The notes under the pieces: generated by a model
The model's input: only the letters and a program-made list of their open reading frames with translations
Told to the model about the DNA's origin: nothing
Database searches by the model: none
Position numbers and translations under genes: made by a program
Shown: piece after piece, positions 1 through 10,224 of the stretch
How the letters are laid out: each line of letters begins with the position of its first letter
Numbering within the stretch: position 1 is the first letter of the stretch
Source: Clavulina sp. PMI_390
Taxonomy: Eukaryota; Basidiomycota; Agaricomycetes; Cantharellales; Hydnaceae
Length of the DNA stretch: 32,567 nucleotides
Reading direction: 5' to 3'
NCBI GenBank assembly: GCA_015039315.1
Contig: WIDE01000036.1
Location: 248,723 to 281,289, forward strand

Positions 1-1710
1 TCTTGAAGTGCGGAGACGTACCACTGTCATCCGGTGCACCCACTTTGATGCCATCTACGCGGAAGAGCGCAAATGCACAGGTGACCGAAAGGCGATGGAT
101 GATTTTGTGGAGTTACGTCACAACGTTATCAAGGAGGAACTGAAGGTAGTTTTGATTATGTTATTTTTTCTAATAAAATCTTGACCATTGTGGTGAGTAG
201 CAGCGGGACGCTCTTCTTAAATGGCTTGCAAAGCGGGACTCAAATCGCTCAGAGGAGCTTCGCCAAGTGAGGAAACTCCGGCTCCAGGAGTAAGTACATC
301 AGGAGGCGGGAGGTGAATCTTTCTAATTGATACTTGGATTAGCGTCAAAGCGCATCTGGAAAAATCTGGCTACTCTCCAGAAATTCTTGGCTTGGTTCCT
401 GATTCCCACTACGAGAACTTCCCTACCATGCACCAGTCCAAACGGCTTACAAACCAAGGTGAGAATATGGGGGTTCTTGTTGCTGATTATGGTGGTTGAT
501 CTTTGAGAAGCGTGGAAGAAATATAAACCCTTGCTGGAGGCTGCCCTTGAACGATCGTTGAGTGTCGTGCGGCAGGACGCATTTACCGCGGCGTGCGAGA
601 GGTTCAAACGTGTTCTTGACGATCCATCAAGAAGATATCGGGACTTCGTCTATTGTCACTCACCTATCAATCTCGATGGTCATCAGTTTACTCCAGCAAT
701 CGACGTCAGTACCTGTTTTAGTTTCGAAAATGATCATCTCACCCATCACTCATTAATACAGGAGGCACTACGGGATTGGGCACTCGTTGAAGAGAACTGC
801 GTCAGCCTTTGTCAAAAACGAAAAGACGACCAGGTGCAACTGCCAGACCACATCCTTGAGCTTGTTGCCCCATTCCTGGAAAACCGCAGGGAACAAATCG
901 TGCAGCAGTTCAATGATCTCGCTCTATCCTCTGGCCGGTTCTCGGAGCTACACGTGACAAAAGACACTTTCGACCTTGCCATTTGCGTTTTCATGCTACC
1001 GTCGGACGTTCCATCTGAAAATCATATTGCCGTACCATACTGGCTCGCTCATTGTCTGGATGAAGGAAAACCAACTTGGTTCCACGGAGACCTTGACAAA
1101 AGCACTTTTTCATGGATCTTTGACGCGAATGCATCCGACGTTTTCCGAAAAATCATCACCGTCTCCGGCCAGGATCCAGATACTTGCACTCGCCAGATGT
1201 TCCTTGATATGGGAGAGTATGTGAGATGTCTCCAATGTACCAAGGAGAACACAATGCCTCTGGAAACATCGGTAAGTGGTCTCTACGTGAAAAAAATTGC
1301 AAAATTGATAACAAATGTTTCTTTGGCGAGAAGGCTCTTCATTGGGTGCAGGCCCATGCCGGCCAAGACCCCGCCACTGGCTCGTGGCAACTACTCAATG
1401 CCTCAGAATCATTATCCTTTGACGATATCTGGAGGAAAGAGCATGATACACCGTACACATGGCCCTCATATGCATGCTTGTTATGTTTACGACCACTCGA
1501 CTCTTTGCATCATGGGATGTCTCGTAATGAGGTTATAGGACACCTGAGGTTGGCGTAAGTTCTCATTTCACACTCTAATCAACTCCTGTTTTACGTTCTC
1601 ATTGATGGAGCCGTTCCCATCCATACTTTAGGCACGATTCTGTGAACATAGAGAGCTCTGAGACGGATGGGCTTTTTCGGAGGCTTCAACGAGGCCCTAT
1701 GGAGAAATGA
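1..1710 (+). CDS. F-box/zinc-finger family paralog, copy 1 (3' part only)
   Basis: I recognise this only as a paralog of the genes at 18036-20418 and 20788-23527. Exons: 9-145, 201-289, 343-458, 511-704, 762-1271, 1334-1554, 1632-1710. They match the paralogs in order, phase and nearly in length (137, 89, 116, 194, 510, 221, 79 nt). The F-box and Cys-knuckle exons would lie upstream of the window. Visible are a charged helical segment (about the first 250 residues), a conserved region around WSWIFDA-type sequence, and two zinc fingers of form CxxC...HxxxxH: CLQC (about 1233) with HWVQAH after the intron at 1272-1333, and CLLC (about 1480) with HLRLAH split by the intron at 1555-1631. The stop at 1708-1710 sits where copy 2 has glycine, so the C-terminal tail of copy 2 is missing. 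The intron at 705-761 is 57 nt without an in-frame stop, so retention would stay in frame. The function as a nuclear SCF adaptor is inferred from copy 3. Confidence 0.75.
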
Positions 1711-1942
1711 GTGACGTGGAAGCCGTCTGAAGAATTGAAGAATTGTTGATACGCGATCTTGGAGGGTCGTCGTCGCAGTAGTTGAAATGAGATCGATTAT
1801 CCAAGGCTCAGGCTTACTCCACGTGGGATACCAAGTGAAGCTGAAAGAATGTTCACTGTGTGATTTCAGACCTCGGGGGCTACGTAGGATATCAGATTGT
1901 TGACAGGAGGAAGCAAAAAAGAACTATCGGGTGGGAAGAGCC

Positions 1943-1948
1943 AAAAAA
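1943..1948 (-). terminator. Pol III terminator of tRNA-Ser
   Basis: On the minus strand a run of six T lies five bases beyond the 3' end of the tRNA. This is the usual RNA polymerase III stop signal. Confidence 0.8.
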
Positions 1949-1953
1949 TATAA

Positions 1954-2035
1954 CGACGCCTGTGCGATTCGAACACACGCGGGCAGAGCCCACATCCTTA
2001 GCAGGGATGCACCTTAACCACTCGGTCAAAGCGTC
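1954..2035 (-). tRNA. tRNA-Ser(GCU)
   Basis: On the minus strand the 82-nt sequence folds as a class II tRNA. A 7-bp acceptor stem (GACGCTT with AGGCGTC, one G-T pair) is followed by discriminator G. The D arm contains GAGTGGTTAAGG. The anticodon stem CATCC/GGATG encloses CTGCTAA, giving anticodon GCT, which reads AGC/AGU serine codons. A long variable arm (GGGC/GCCC) is typical of serine tRNAs, and the T arm is GTGTG-TTCGAAT-CGCAC. There is no intron and no encoded CCA, as expected for a nuclear gene. The A and B boxes are intact, so the gene looks functional. Confidence 0.97.
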
Positions 2036-2226
2036 TGAGATGTCGGGTGATCCGAAAATATACCTTATATTAAGTTACTACATTGAAGATTCGGAAGCGA
2101 TATGACTCAACCCCATATTTTTGAGCCCGATCCACCGTGATCGTTCCGCTTCTACCATCACCATTGTGCTGCTAGGCTTTGAGCCCTACCTCCAAACCCG
2201 AGAAACCTGTCAGATAAGCTACGAGC

Positions 2227-2950
2227 ATGTCTGACGACTGGGAGATGATTCTTGTCGAGCCAAGAAGCCAGGGGAGTGAGGAGCTTTGGCGACAGTGCCT
2301 GGACGTCAGGATGAAAGGTATGCATGTCTGAACCCAGTTTTCAACCAAAGCGGATTCGGTATCAGCCACGTAATGCTTGCAATATCCGCTTTCATTAGTC
2401 TTTGCTGAGGAGCAAGGGTTCCCAGTGGACACGGAAATTGACGAGTCCGTCTCTCTATACATAATCCGCATACATCACCGAACTAATGCATTTCTGACGA
2501 CACATGTATCGTAGCTACGATATCAAGGCGCTCCACTTCCTGCTTCGCACGAAATCCACTCCCGAGGCGCCCTCGCCAATTCCCTTCGGCGTCATCAGAT
2601 TCAATCCTTCAACACCTTCACAAGGCAAGCTCAAGCTGGCCCGTCTCGCTGTCTTACCTGCCTATCGAAGGAAAGGGCATGCGGAGAGACTGGTTGAAAA
2701 GGTCCATGAATGGGCGCGGGAAGAGTTGAGATCGAGAAGTGGTGTGGAGGAGGGCAAAACGACTGTGTGGTTGCATGCGCAAATCCCTGTCATCCGTTTC
2801 TATGAGCGGTGAATCATCTGCTCTTTCTCAAAGACAAGCTCATTCTGATGACCATCTGAGTGTAGGTGTGGGTATACTGGCGTAGGAGAGCAATTTGATG
2901 AGGAAGGCGCACCTCATTTGCGAATGGAACGAGTCATCTCAAGCACCTAG
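2227..2950 (+). CDS. GNAT-family N-acetyltransferase
   Basis: Exons 2227-2317, 2399-2444, 2515-2808 and 2866-2950 give 171 aa, all in phase. The N-terminal pattern VFAEEQGFPVDTEIDD (about 31-46) is the classic start of small YjcF/ElaA-type GNAT proteins. Motif A follows, with a hydrophobic strand and RLAVLPAYRRKGHA (about 89-102), whose R-x-x-G-x-A loop grips the pyrophosphate of acetyl-CoA. The segment VWLHAQIPVIRFYER...CGY (about 130-150) is motif B and ends in the usual GF/GY-type turn. These proteins transfer acetyl from acetyl-CoA to an amine; the substrate cannot be read from sequence. There is no signal peptide or membrane segment, so it is probably cytosolic or nuclear. The gene converges on the Btz-domain gene. 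Confidence 0.88.
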
Positions 2951-3555
2951 CGACTTTCGCCTCTATCCCCCACAATCAAATAGACGGTTTAGTTCAGATG
3001 CCTTCGGCTAATACTGTCGTCTCGAAGTTCGGACACTGATTGATAGTAACAAATGCATTGAACCAGCACTAAACGCGAAGCAAGTGGGAGAAGGGCGAAA
3101 ACATGATGTGTTAGGTTAATAAGTTGTGGTAGAAGATTGATATATGATGCGATGAATGCAAAAGGACCTATGAAACACAGGGGGAGCTAGAGGTAGGGGT
3201 AGCAAGTAGCGCAATACGGGGGACTCAAAAAGTAGAACGAGTTGAGACTATAAGGGGAGGGACTGAAGGATATGAACGAGTCGAAGTGTGAAGCATAGGA
3301 GAGGGAGGGAGGTCGAGGCGGAAGCAAGGACGCATTGTAACAGCAACGAACAGGAATCGCAACGTGAAAAGAGAAAAGAAAATAGGAAAATAAGCCGAAT
3401 GTCCAAAGGGCCACTGAGGGCAAAAGAAGAAAAAGTAAAGGGAATCAGCATGAACAAAAAGCACTCGAGCAAAACGATCCAACCAAAACAAGGAACCGCC
3501 TGGATCCGATCAACCAGCCAGGCACTAACTAACCGTGATTACCGCCTTCAAGAGA
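2951..3555. other. Intergenic 3' regions of two convergent genes
   Basis: This 605-nt stretch lies between the stop codons of the GNAT gene (+) and the Btz-domain gene (-), so it should hold both 3' UTRs and polyadenylation signals. Sequence from about 3280 to 3480 is purine-rich on the plus strand. The open frames there are low-complexity and show no family resemblance. I see no further gene. Confidence 0.6.
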
Positions 3556-6500
3556 CTAATACCATCCACCCTCAGCTTGTCCAGCCACATACGTGGGAGT
3601 CCCATCACCAGGAGTGTCAGGCTGACCATTATGCGGGCCAGGATGCTGCGGTGGATGAGAATAGTACACCGTCCCATACCCACCTCCTCTTCCCCACTGT
3701 TGCTGCGGCACACCACCACCAGCACCGCCATACACACCCCCATCCGCATATTCCCCACCACCGCCATACATGACCTGTGGCGGCATACCGTATTCGGGGT
3801 AATACTGCGGGTGCCCATCAGGACCGATGGGCACAGGGGCGTATACGGCGTACTCGGGGCCCACGTTCGGGTAGTAGTACCCGCCAGGGCCCGCACCAGG
3901 GTAGGGAGACTGGTAGTTCGAGTAGTCGTATTCCAGTGCGGATGCGTCCTTGGGAGTAGAGGTGAACTCGGTGGTGATAGCAGAGGGGGTGATGGTCGTA
4001 CGCAGGCTAGACGGCTGCTTCGACGATGTCTTTCCGGTGTTGGAAGATGGGGAAGCGCTGGAGGCGGTAGACGATGCAGACTTGCCGTTGGACAGAGGGG
4101 AAGCGACACTGATACTAGCAGCCGAAGATGTGCTCGTAGTAGCGGTCCCACTGCTCTTCCCGCCAGCGCTCTCCGCATCGACACTAGGCGCACGAATCTC
4201 CACCGCCGACGACGTCGAGCGCGCCGGGACGAAGATCGGAGCTGCCGTATCCATCCCTGGACCATTGGTAGGTGTCTCCAGATACGGACTATACGCAGGC
4301 GACTCGCCACCAGTGTACATATGCCCATTCGCGTTCGCACCACTGTATTGAGGGTGAATAAGCGGAGGTGTGCTCGATGGAGGGATTGGCGAGAACTGCC
4401 GGGGAACGAATGATGGTGCATATGGATTGGCTGCGAGCCTTACACCAGCACCGCCTGCTGGAGGGGGAGGGTGGAAGAGGGGGACAACAGGCTGAGGAGG
4501 GGGCGGTGGGGCAAGGATGACGGGTCGACCAGTTGCAAGCTCGTAAAGCATCCCATTCTCGCTGTACGCGACACCTGGAGGCAGCGCCGGGTACGCGGCG
4601 TGAGGTGGAGGCGCATGATACGAGGGGTGGTGTTGATGATGGGGGACAAACGGAGGAGGGGCTGTAGAATCGGGGCGCGAGGAGGGAGCTGGAGGGGTAG
4701 TGTCACCACCACCAGGTGCAGGAGCAGATGACGCAGGGATGACGGGTTTTTGGAGGGATTGGCGGATTGCGTCAGCGCGAGCTGCTTCGTTCGGGGGAAT
4801 ATGGACAACAAATGGATCCTTCTCGGTCACAGAGGGTGCAGCTACACTCGCAGACGTCGTGGGTCCAGAAGCAGTAGGCACCTCGGAAGTTGTCGCCTGC
4901 GGAGGAAGAACGACCTGGGACGATAGAGGTGAGCTGACAGCAGCCTTGGCTGCTACACGCGCGATCGGAGCAGCCGTCCCATTTGTCTGAACACCCTGTT
5001 TCGAAGGGAGCTTGACGATCGCCGGTCTGGATGTGTCCGAAGCCGCGATAGATCCAATATCGCTCCTTTGTTCCATACGAGCATCGACGGACGGAGTACG
5101 CCGACCGATAGAGGAAGCAGCAGCCTCGGCGGGGAGAGGGACAGTGGCGGTTGTTCCCGACCCGGGCAGCTTGACGCGTACATCGGAGGTTGCAGGGGAC
5201 GCTGGTGCAGCTGCCTTGGCCTTTTTGCCTCTCAGGGGACGCGGTGCATCCCCAACAACCTTTGCATCCAGAGGTTTCGTCCAGGGACGTTCCAGAGGCT
5301 TCTTGGGCTGTTTCCCAGCTTTGAAGGGCTTGTTGTTATTGGGAGGTGCAGTGGCGGAGGAAGAGGCTAAGGGCTGAGTGGCCGCAGGTTCCTGGGTGGA
5401 TTCGGAAGACGGAGCGAGTGCTGCTCCAGATACAGATGCGGAGCGCGAGTTTGAGGCTGGGTTGAAGGGAGCCCCGGCGCGAGCGGCGCCGCGGCCAAAC
5501 GCGCCTCCTCTGCCTCGCCCGCCCCGCCCTCGGGCATCATTCCAATGTCCACGCAATGGACCAGAGCGGGACCAATCATCCACAGAAGGACCGTCCTTGA
5601 ACGAAGGCGATTGAGCAGGGACTGGAGGCGTGTTCTCATCGCCTCGTTCCTGTGGTTGCTGCTGCTGCTGCTGCTGCTGGTGCGGCTCTTGCTCCATCGA
5701 CGAAGGATGCATGAACGCACCCCCACGCCCTCGAGCACCTCCTCGGCCTCGGAACGAAGAAGGATCACCACCAATACCTCCAAACCCACCTCGCCCGAAA
5801 CCACGTCCACGTCCACGACCGCGCCACCAAGGACTCATGCTGCGCAGCTCCTTGTCCATCAGCCGATCATCGTGGCCCCAGAATGCACCAACGCGAGGAG
5901 TATAGGATGGGTCATTTGTCAGACGATCAAGATAGGCCTGTCGAGCATTTGATTTGGGGAAGCGCGATGATGCTCTGGTAGCGTCGTCAGCTGGGTTACT
6001 GGTCGATGTCTCATCGACTTCATCGGCGGCGGCAGGAGGGTTAGGAGGGGGTGGAGTGGAAGTAGATGCTTCAGGTGGTGCTGCAGTAGACGGCTCCAAA
6101 GAAACAGGTGCGGCCGGATTGGTGGTTACAGACGCGGGTGGACTCGTGGCGGTTGCTGGTGCAGCTGCCTTAGCAGCAGCCTTGAGTTCCTTAATCTGGA
6201 TACGTCGAGCCTTCTTCTTCTCCTTCAACTTGGCGGCCTTTAGTTCCTGCTTGGTGGGAGCAGTGGCAGAAGTCGAAGCAGGGCCAGCATTGGCAGCAGT
6301 GGTTTTGGAAGCACCACTACCACCAGCAGCAGCGGAAGAGGAGGGAGCTGCGGAGGATGAGGCGAGCTTGTCCAAATCTGCAAAGTCGACGACAGGGAGC
6401 GAACCAGAGTCTGCTTCATCAGCAGCAACCATATCAGACCAGTTACTTGTGGCAGGGATGTTGGTCTTACGGCCCTTGGGCTGGGGCTGCTTGTTGGACC

Positions 6501-6819
6501 GCTTTGTATTGGCAGCTGGCGAAGAGACGCTAGGATCACCATTGGCAGTTGATGTGCCATTCTGATGTGGCGAAGACTTGGAAGTCGACTGGGGAGGTGC
6601 AGGAGCGTCCTCGACATCTGAGTCACTGTCAGAGTCGCTGGAAATGGATGAATTTCCCGAGTCAGTCAGTGCCTCGCGTTCAATTTCCTCGTCGTCGCTC
6701 AGCTCCTGGCGACCGCGGCCGCGTCGGCGAACGACTCGCTTGGACTTTGAAGAGGAAGACTTAGTGGCATGAGTGTTGGCGTTGGACGCTGGTGTGTTGT
6801 TGATGATGGTCGAAGGCAT
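3556..6819 (-). CDS. Btz-domain (CASC3/Barentsz-like) protein
   Basis: A single uninterrupted frame of 1087 aa from the ATG at 6819. The frame is open 29 codons further upstream, but that part lies in a probable 5' UTR intron (6933-6846, GTAAGT...AATAG), which places the start at MPSTIINN. Residues about 287-343 form the Btz (CASC3/MLN51) domain: NARQAYLDRL, then PRVGAFWGHDDR with the Phe-Trp pair at 313-314, then SPWWRGRGRGRG. In metazoans this domain wraps around eIF4AIII in the exon junction complex. An RG-rich tract follows, then Q8 (about 381-388, CAG/CTG-type codons), then some 600 residues rich in Ser, Pro, Ala and Thr, ending in Gly/Tyr/Pro-rich sequence. The N terminus has basic RRRGRGR followed by an acidic/Ser tract. 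Most of the protein looks disordered. It is likely an RNA-binding component of mRNP or EJC. Confidence 0.87.
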   Translation of the reverse strand: MPSTIINNTPASNANTHATKSSSSKSKRVVRRRGRGRQELSDDEEIEREALTDSGNSSISSDSDSDSDVEDAPAPPQSTSKSSPHQNGTSTANGDPSVSSPAANTKRSNKQPQPKGRKTNIPATSNWSDMVAADEADSGSLPVVDFADLDKLASSSAAPSSSAAAGGSGASKTTAANAGPASTSATAPTKQELKAAKLKEKKKARRIQIKELKAAAKAAAPATATSPPASVTTNPAAPVSLEPSTAAPPEASTSTPPPPNPPAAADEVDETSTSNPADDATRASSRFPKSNARQAYLDRLTNDPSYTPRVGAFWGHDDRLMDKELRSMSPWWRGRGRGRGFGRGGFGGIGGDPSSFRGRGGARGRGGAFMHPSSMEQEPHQQQQQQQQPQERGDENTPPVPAQSPSFKDGPSVDDWSRSGPLRGHWNDARGRGGRGRGGAFGRGAARAGAPFNPASNSRSASVSGAALAPSSESTQEPAATQPLASSSATAPPNNNKPFKAGKQPKKPLERPWTKPLDAKVVGDAPRPLRGKKAKAAAPASPATSDVRVKLPGSGTTATVPLPAEAAASSIGRRTPSVDARMEQRSDIGSIAASDTSRPAIVKLPSKQGVQTNGTAAPIARVAAKAAVSSPLSSQVVLPPQATTSEVPTASGPTTSASVAAPSVTEKDPFVVHIPPNEAARADAIRQSLQKPVIPASSAPAPGGGDTTPPAPSSRPDSTAPPPFVPHHQHHPSYHAPPPHAAYPALPPGVAYSENGMLYELATGRPVILAPPPPPQPVVPLFHPPPPAGGAGVRLAANPYAPSFVPRQFSPIPPSSTPPLIHPQYSGANANGHMYTGGESPAYSPYLETPTNGPGMDTAAPIFVPARSTSSAVEIRAPSVDAESAGGKSSGTATTSTSSAASISVASPLSNGKSASSTASSASPSSNTGKTSSKQPSSLRTTITPSAITTEFTSTPKDASALEYDYSNYQSPYPGAGPGGYYYPNVGPEYAVYAPVPIGPDGHPQYYPEYGMPPQVMYGGGGEYADGGVYGGAGGGVPQQQWGRGGGYGTVYYSHPPQHPGPHNGQPDTPGDGTPTYVAGQAEGGWY

Positions 6820-7185
6820 GTAGGCAGTGCGAGCGAGGAGAGACCCTATTGAGCAATCATGTGCAAAGTGGCGTACAAAGATCAACGCGCGCTTAATCAA
6901 ACACAAGTAAAAACCCGACTTTCTGCAACTTACCTGAGAATAAAGTATTTGAGAGAATTATTGGCGTAAGATGTAGAGCGTAACGCAAGGGCGGGCAAAA
7001 GTGTGCCTCTGTTTTTGAGAGCTTATTTGGCCGTGTTTGGGTGACTTGACTCAAGGTTGGTGCGTCACAAGTCTGACGTAATCAGAGTCGGGACCGAGCC
7101 ACCTCCACACTCTCGCTTCGTTCTATTGCTCCGGTCATCCGGCACAAACGACCAACCTCTCCCTATCCTCAAACAACTTGCCAAA
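6820..7185. promoter_or_regulatory. Divergent promoter, Btz-domain gene / epoxide hydrolase
   Basis: This 366-nt spacer separates two start codons that point away from each other. It holds the 5' UTR of the Btz-domain gene with its probable intron (6846-6933 on the minus strand), and upstream of 7186 the leader of the hydrolase, which is pyrimidine-rich just before the ATG. No clear TATA box was picked out. Confidence 0.55.
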
Positions 7186-8812
7186 ATGGATCCCCAGGAC
7201 CCAAATAGCTTCCACTCGCGAACCGAACGTCTGAGCACAGGCAGAACCTACCACTTTATTGATGAGAAGCCTGCTGGTTATACAAAAGGTGCTTGCGAGT
7301 CTGCTCACGCCGTGTCTTGGTAATTGAGGGTTCTGAGTCGACTATCTTATTGGTGATCACATCACATGGTACCCGCAGAAACTCCGACTATTCTTGCATT
7401 GCACGGTTTCCCCGATCGGTGGTGAGCATTTTCTCGCTCTACAAGTTCAGAGTGACCGGCGAACACTCGGTGTGAACTTTTCTTTCCCGCGACTCTTCTG
7501 TAGGTATGGTTGGAGAAACCAGATAGGACCATGGGTCAGACGAGGCACGATTATCACTCTCCGGTCAGGAATATACCAATTTTGACCTCTCTCTCGCATT
7601 GGTGTGAATATATGCAGGTTGGAGGGTCATTGTGCCTGATGCACTAGGATACGGAGGAACCGACAAGCCCAAAGATATCTCTGCCTACTCGCTGAGACTT
7701 ATCTGCAACGACTTCGCTGCGCTTCTCGACCACGAAGGGCTCTCGCAAGTCGTCGTAGTAGGGCACGACTGGGGTGCCGCCACCGCATGGCGGTTCGCCC
7801 TATGGCATCCCGAGCGAGTGCGCATTATTGCATGGTATGTATCTCATGTCTCCCATGAGACATTGACTTCATCCGTGAGAGAGACTTTCTCATCAATAAT
7901 CCACACACATACGAACGAAGCCTCTCGATCCCATTCTACCCGCCCGCACCGTCATATGTTCCCCCGCCTCTCATGGCGAAGCGCGTCCCGCTTCTCGGCT
8001 ATCAGCTCTTCCTTGGGGAGGAGAGGTCGACTCCTATCATTCAGAACAAGGTGCGACTTGATCTCCCTTCACACCAATACTATCTCAACATCGGCGTGAC
8101 CATCCTTTTTTCCAATATGTAGGCGACCCAATTTGTCGATCTGATGTTCCGCGGCGGAGGCGCTGCTACTCAATGGGCATCGACAGGTCAAATGGAAAAG
8201 GCTCTCCAGGGAGAACTGAAGGCTGAGGGAAAACAGGACCTGCTCACTCAGGCAGTGAGCTTGCCTTTCCTTACGCGTCATGATTCACAGACAGGTTAAA
8301 CGAGAGCATGCTAATTTTCTCCGCTTATAGGAATTCGACTTTTACGTGTCTTCATTCAGCTCTGACTTGTATGGTCCGCTATCGTGGTACAAAACCGCAA
8401 AGATTCGATACGAAGAAGAGAAAGGTGAGAGCTACGCGAACGATTCACTTCTGAGAGACATACATACCCACTCAACGAATTACGATCACCCATATAGCGG
8501 CCAAGCTACTCTCCTTCCTTCCAGCAAGCCTCCCGGCGCTGTTCATTCGCGGCACCGAAGATCGTATGCATGCTTCTCAATCTCGTTTATTGTGGCTCCC
8601 AATGTCTCACTTATACTTCTGCTCATATCTGTCTAGCTTCCTCACCTCCCATGCACGCAAAACGCGCTAAAAACTTTGTTCCCTCACTCGAGTCGTATGA
8701 TCTGGCGGGCGCGGGTCACTGGCTCATGGTCGAACGAAAAGACGAGATTACAACAGTGGTCGGAGATTGGATTGAGGAAAAATTGAAGGAAAAGCCCAGC
8801 TCGAAATTGTGA
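7186..8812 (+). CDS. Epoxide hydrolase, alpha/beta-hydrolase fold
   Basis: Nine exons (7186-7288, 7379-7421, 7504-7544, 7618-7834, 7921-8050, 8123-8254, 8331-8424, 8498-8563, 8637-8812) sum to 1002 nt, or 333 aa, the normal size for soluble-type epoxide hydrolases. The oxyanion motif HGFP is at 43-46, PDALGYGGTDKP at 69-80, and the nucleophile elbow GHDWGA puts Asp113 as nucleophile. GTED supplies the acid (about Asp275), and GAGHW gives His303. This triad opens epoxides to diols through an ester intermediate. The lid segment is PFYPPAPSY...RVPLLGYQ. No signal peptide is seen, so it is probably cytosolic or peroxisomal. The third intron (7545-7617) uses a GC donor; a GT donor downstream (about 7563) breaks the frame. 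The substrate is unknown, perhaps detoxification or lipid epoxides. Confidence 0.9.
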
Positions 8813-8945
8813 ATGGAAAGGATATTTCGTAATGTACATTAAAATGGAGTAACATACTCTGGCTTCTATGGTCAAGCGAGAAAGACATGGGGATCTTTAG
8901 CACCATCTCAAAAAGAACACAACAGAGTGACCAGTCATTTATCCA

Positions 8946-9935
8946 CTACTGCGGAAGGTGGGCAGCAGATGGAACGATCTGTCCGTTTGCATCAAACTCG
9001 ACATGCCAGGGTCCCTGTACCTGACTATTGATCAATGCCCAATATACACCCGCCTGTGCTCCGGACAACATATCCCGGTCTGGAGCCGAAAGCATTAGTT
9101 CACTCTGGATTCATGCGATACATGAGAGGAAGAAAGTGTAGTAGTTAGTTTGAAACAACAAGTAACCCTGGAGCCAAAAGCTGGTTTTCTACCTGGTGAA
9201 CATAATAGAACTGCTGTTGTCCGCCAGATCTGGGGGAGTGATACGTTGCAAGCGACTTAATGAGGTACGACTGGGTAACCTATAATGATAAATCATTAGC
9301 AAACAGGCTCTTTGAGAAAACGAGTCGCAAAAGAGTCTAACTCACCCTGCCATACCCGAGGGAAAGCCAGCGTTCGAGGGGAGGCTCCAGAAACGGCATC
9401 GCATTACCTCCTATGATAAAGACCCTCGGCACAGGAATATTGGTCATCGCGGACACCACGCTGAGCTGTTCAAAACCTTGCAAGGCGAACTTGGCTGCTG
9501 CGTACACACAATGAATATCCGTCTCAGCCGCGAGGCGCATGAGGCCGACGTCTAGTGAGAGGGAGCGTGTGGGATCTTCGTGGCGGCAGGCCTCCAGGTG
9601 GAATGCTATTTAGAATAAGAGGTTTAGAAAACATCAGAGCCACATAGAAGAGCACGCCAATATGACATGCCTCTATATATGACGACATTAAACCACCCGT
9701 GCTCGCCAAGGTGCTGAATTCGAGCCGCTTCTAGATCGGCGAAGCATTTCTCGGCGTTGGTGAGATCAATACTGGCGGGTAGGAACCCTCTGACAGTCGC
9801 AAGTTCATGGTCAGGCTTAACATTCCCTACAATCACCCGACAGTTCTCGTTAAGGAGCCTCTGAATGAGCGTGGCAGCAGGAGTTGTGCCAGGCAAACCA
9901 AGGATGAGAACATTCATGATTGGGTTGGAGGACAT
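8946..9935 (-). CDS. Atypical short-chain dehydrogenase/reductase
   Basis: Exons 9935-9671, 9605-9346, 9279-9193 and 9104-8946 give 256 aa. The N terminus is a Rossmann-like beta-alpha start (NVLILGLPGTTPAATLIQRL), but the glycine pattern departs from the SDR TGxxxGxG. Residues Tyr123-Ala-Ala-Ala-Lys127, followed by FALQGFEQLS, match the SDR catalytic YxxxK helix. The end (GAQAGVYWALINSQ...GPW) resembles the C-terminal strand region of fungal retinol-dehydrogenase-type SDRs. The NNAG motif is not visible and Tyr comes about 30 residues earlier than usual. So this may be a shortened SDR with changed cofactor binding, or my model may miss an exon. The first intron (9670-9606) has a GC donor. 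It lies tail-to-tail with the epoxide hydrolase, 133 nt away. Confidence 0.65.
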
Positions 9936-10224
9936 AGTATTCGGCGATGGTGCGAGGGGACTGGATTCGATATGGACTCAACGATTATGGGGGCGGACAA
10001 GGCAGGAAAGAGGTATCTTAGAAAGAGAACATATGGACGCGATATAGATAAGTTGGCGTAGGGAACGCGCGGGTGTCTGTCTCGCGCGCGGTAATCCAGT
10101 AGGGATAATAAGAGCTAGGTTTAAGGATAATCCATTCAGTTTTCGCCTGCTAAAAGAGGTGGAGCATGCGTGCACTTACGAAAACCAGCTAATGCAAAAG
10201 CAACGATATTTCATGCTTTTGAGG

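Noticed and set aside
3535..5952. Long plus-strand frames opposite the Btz-domain gene (up to 292 aa)
   Set aside because: They are Arg- and Gly-rich mirrors of Ser/Pro/Ala codons on the other strand. They have no domains, and the minus-strand frame is longer and contains the Btz domain.
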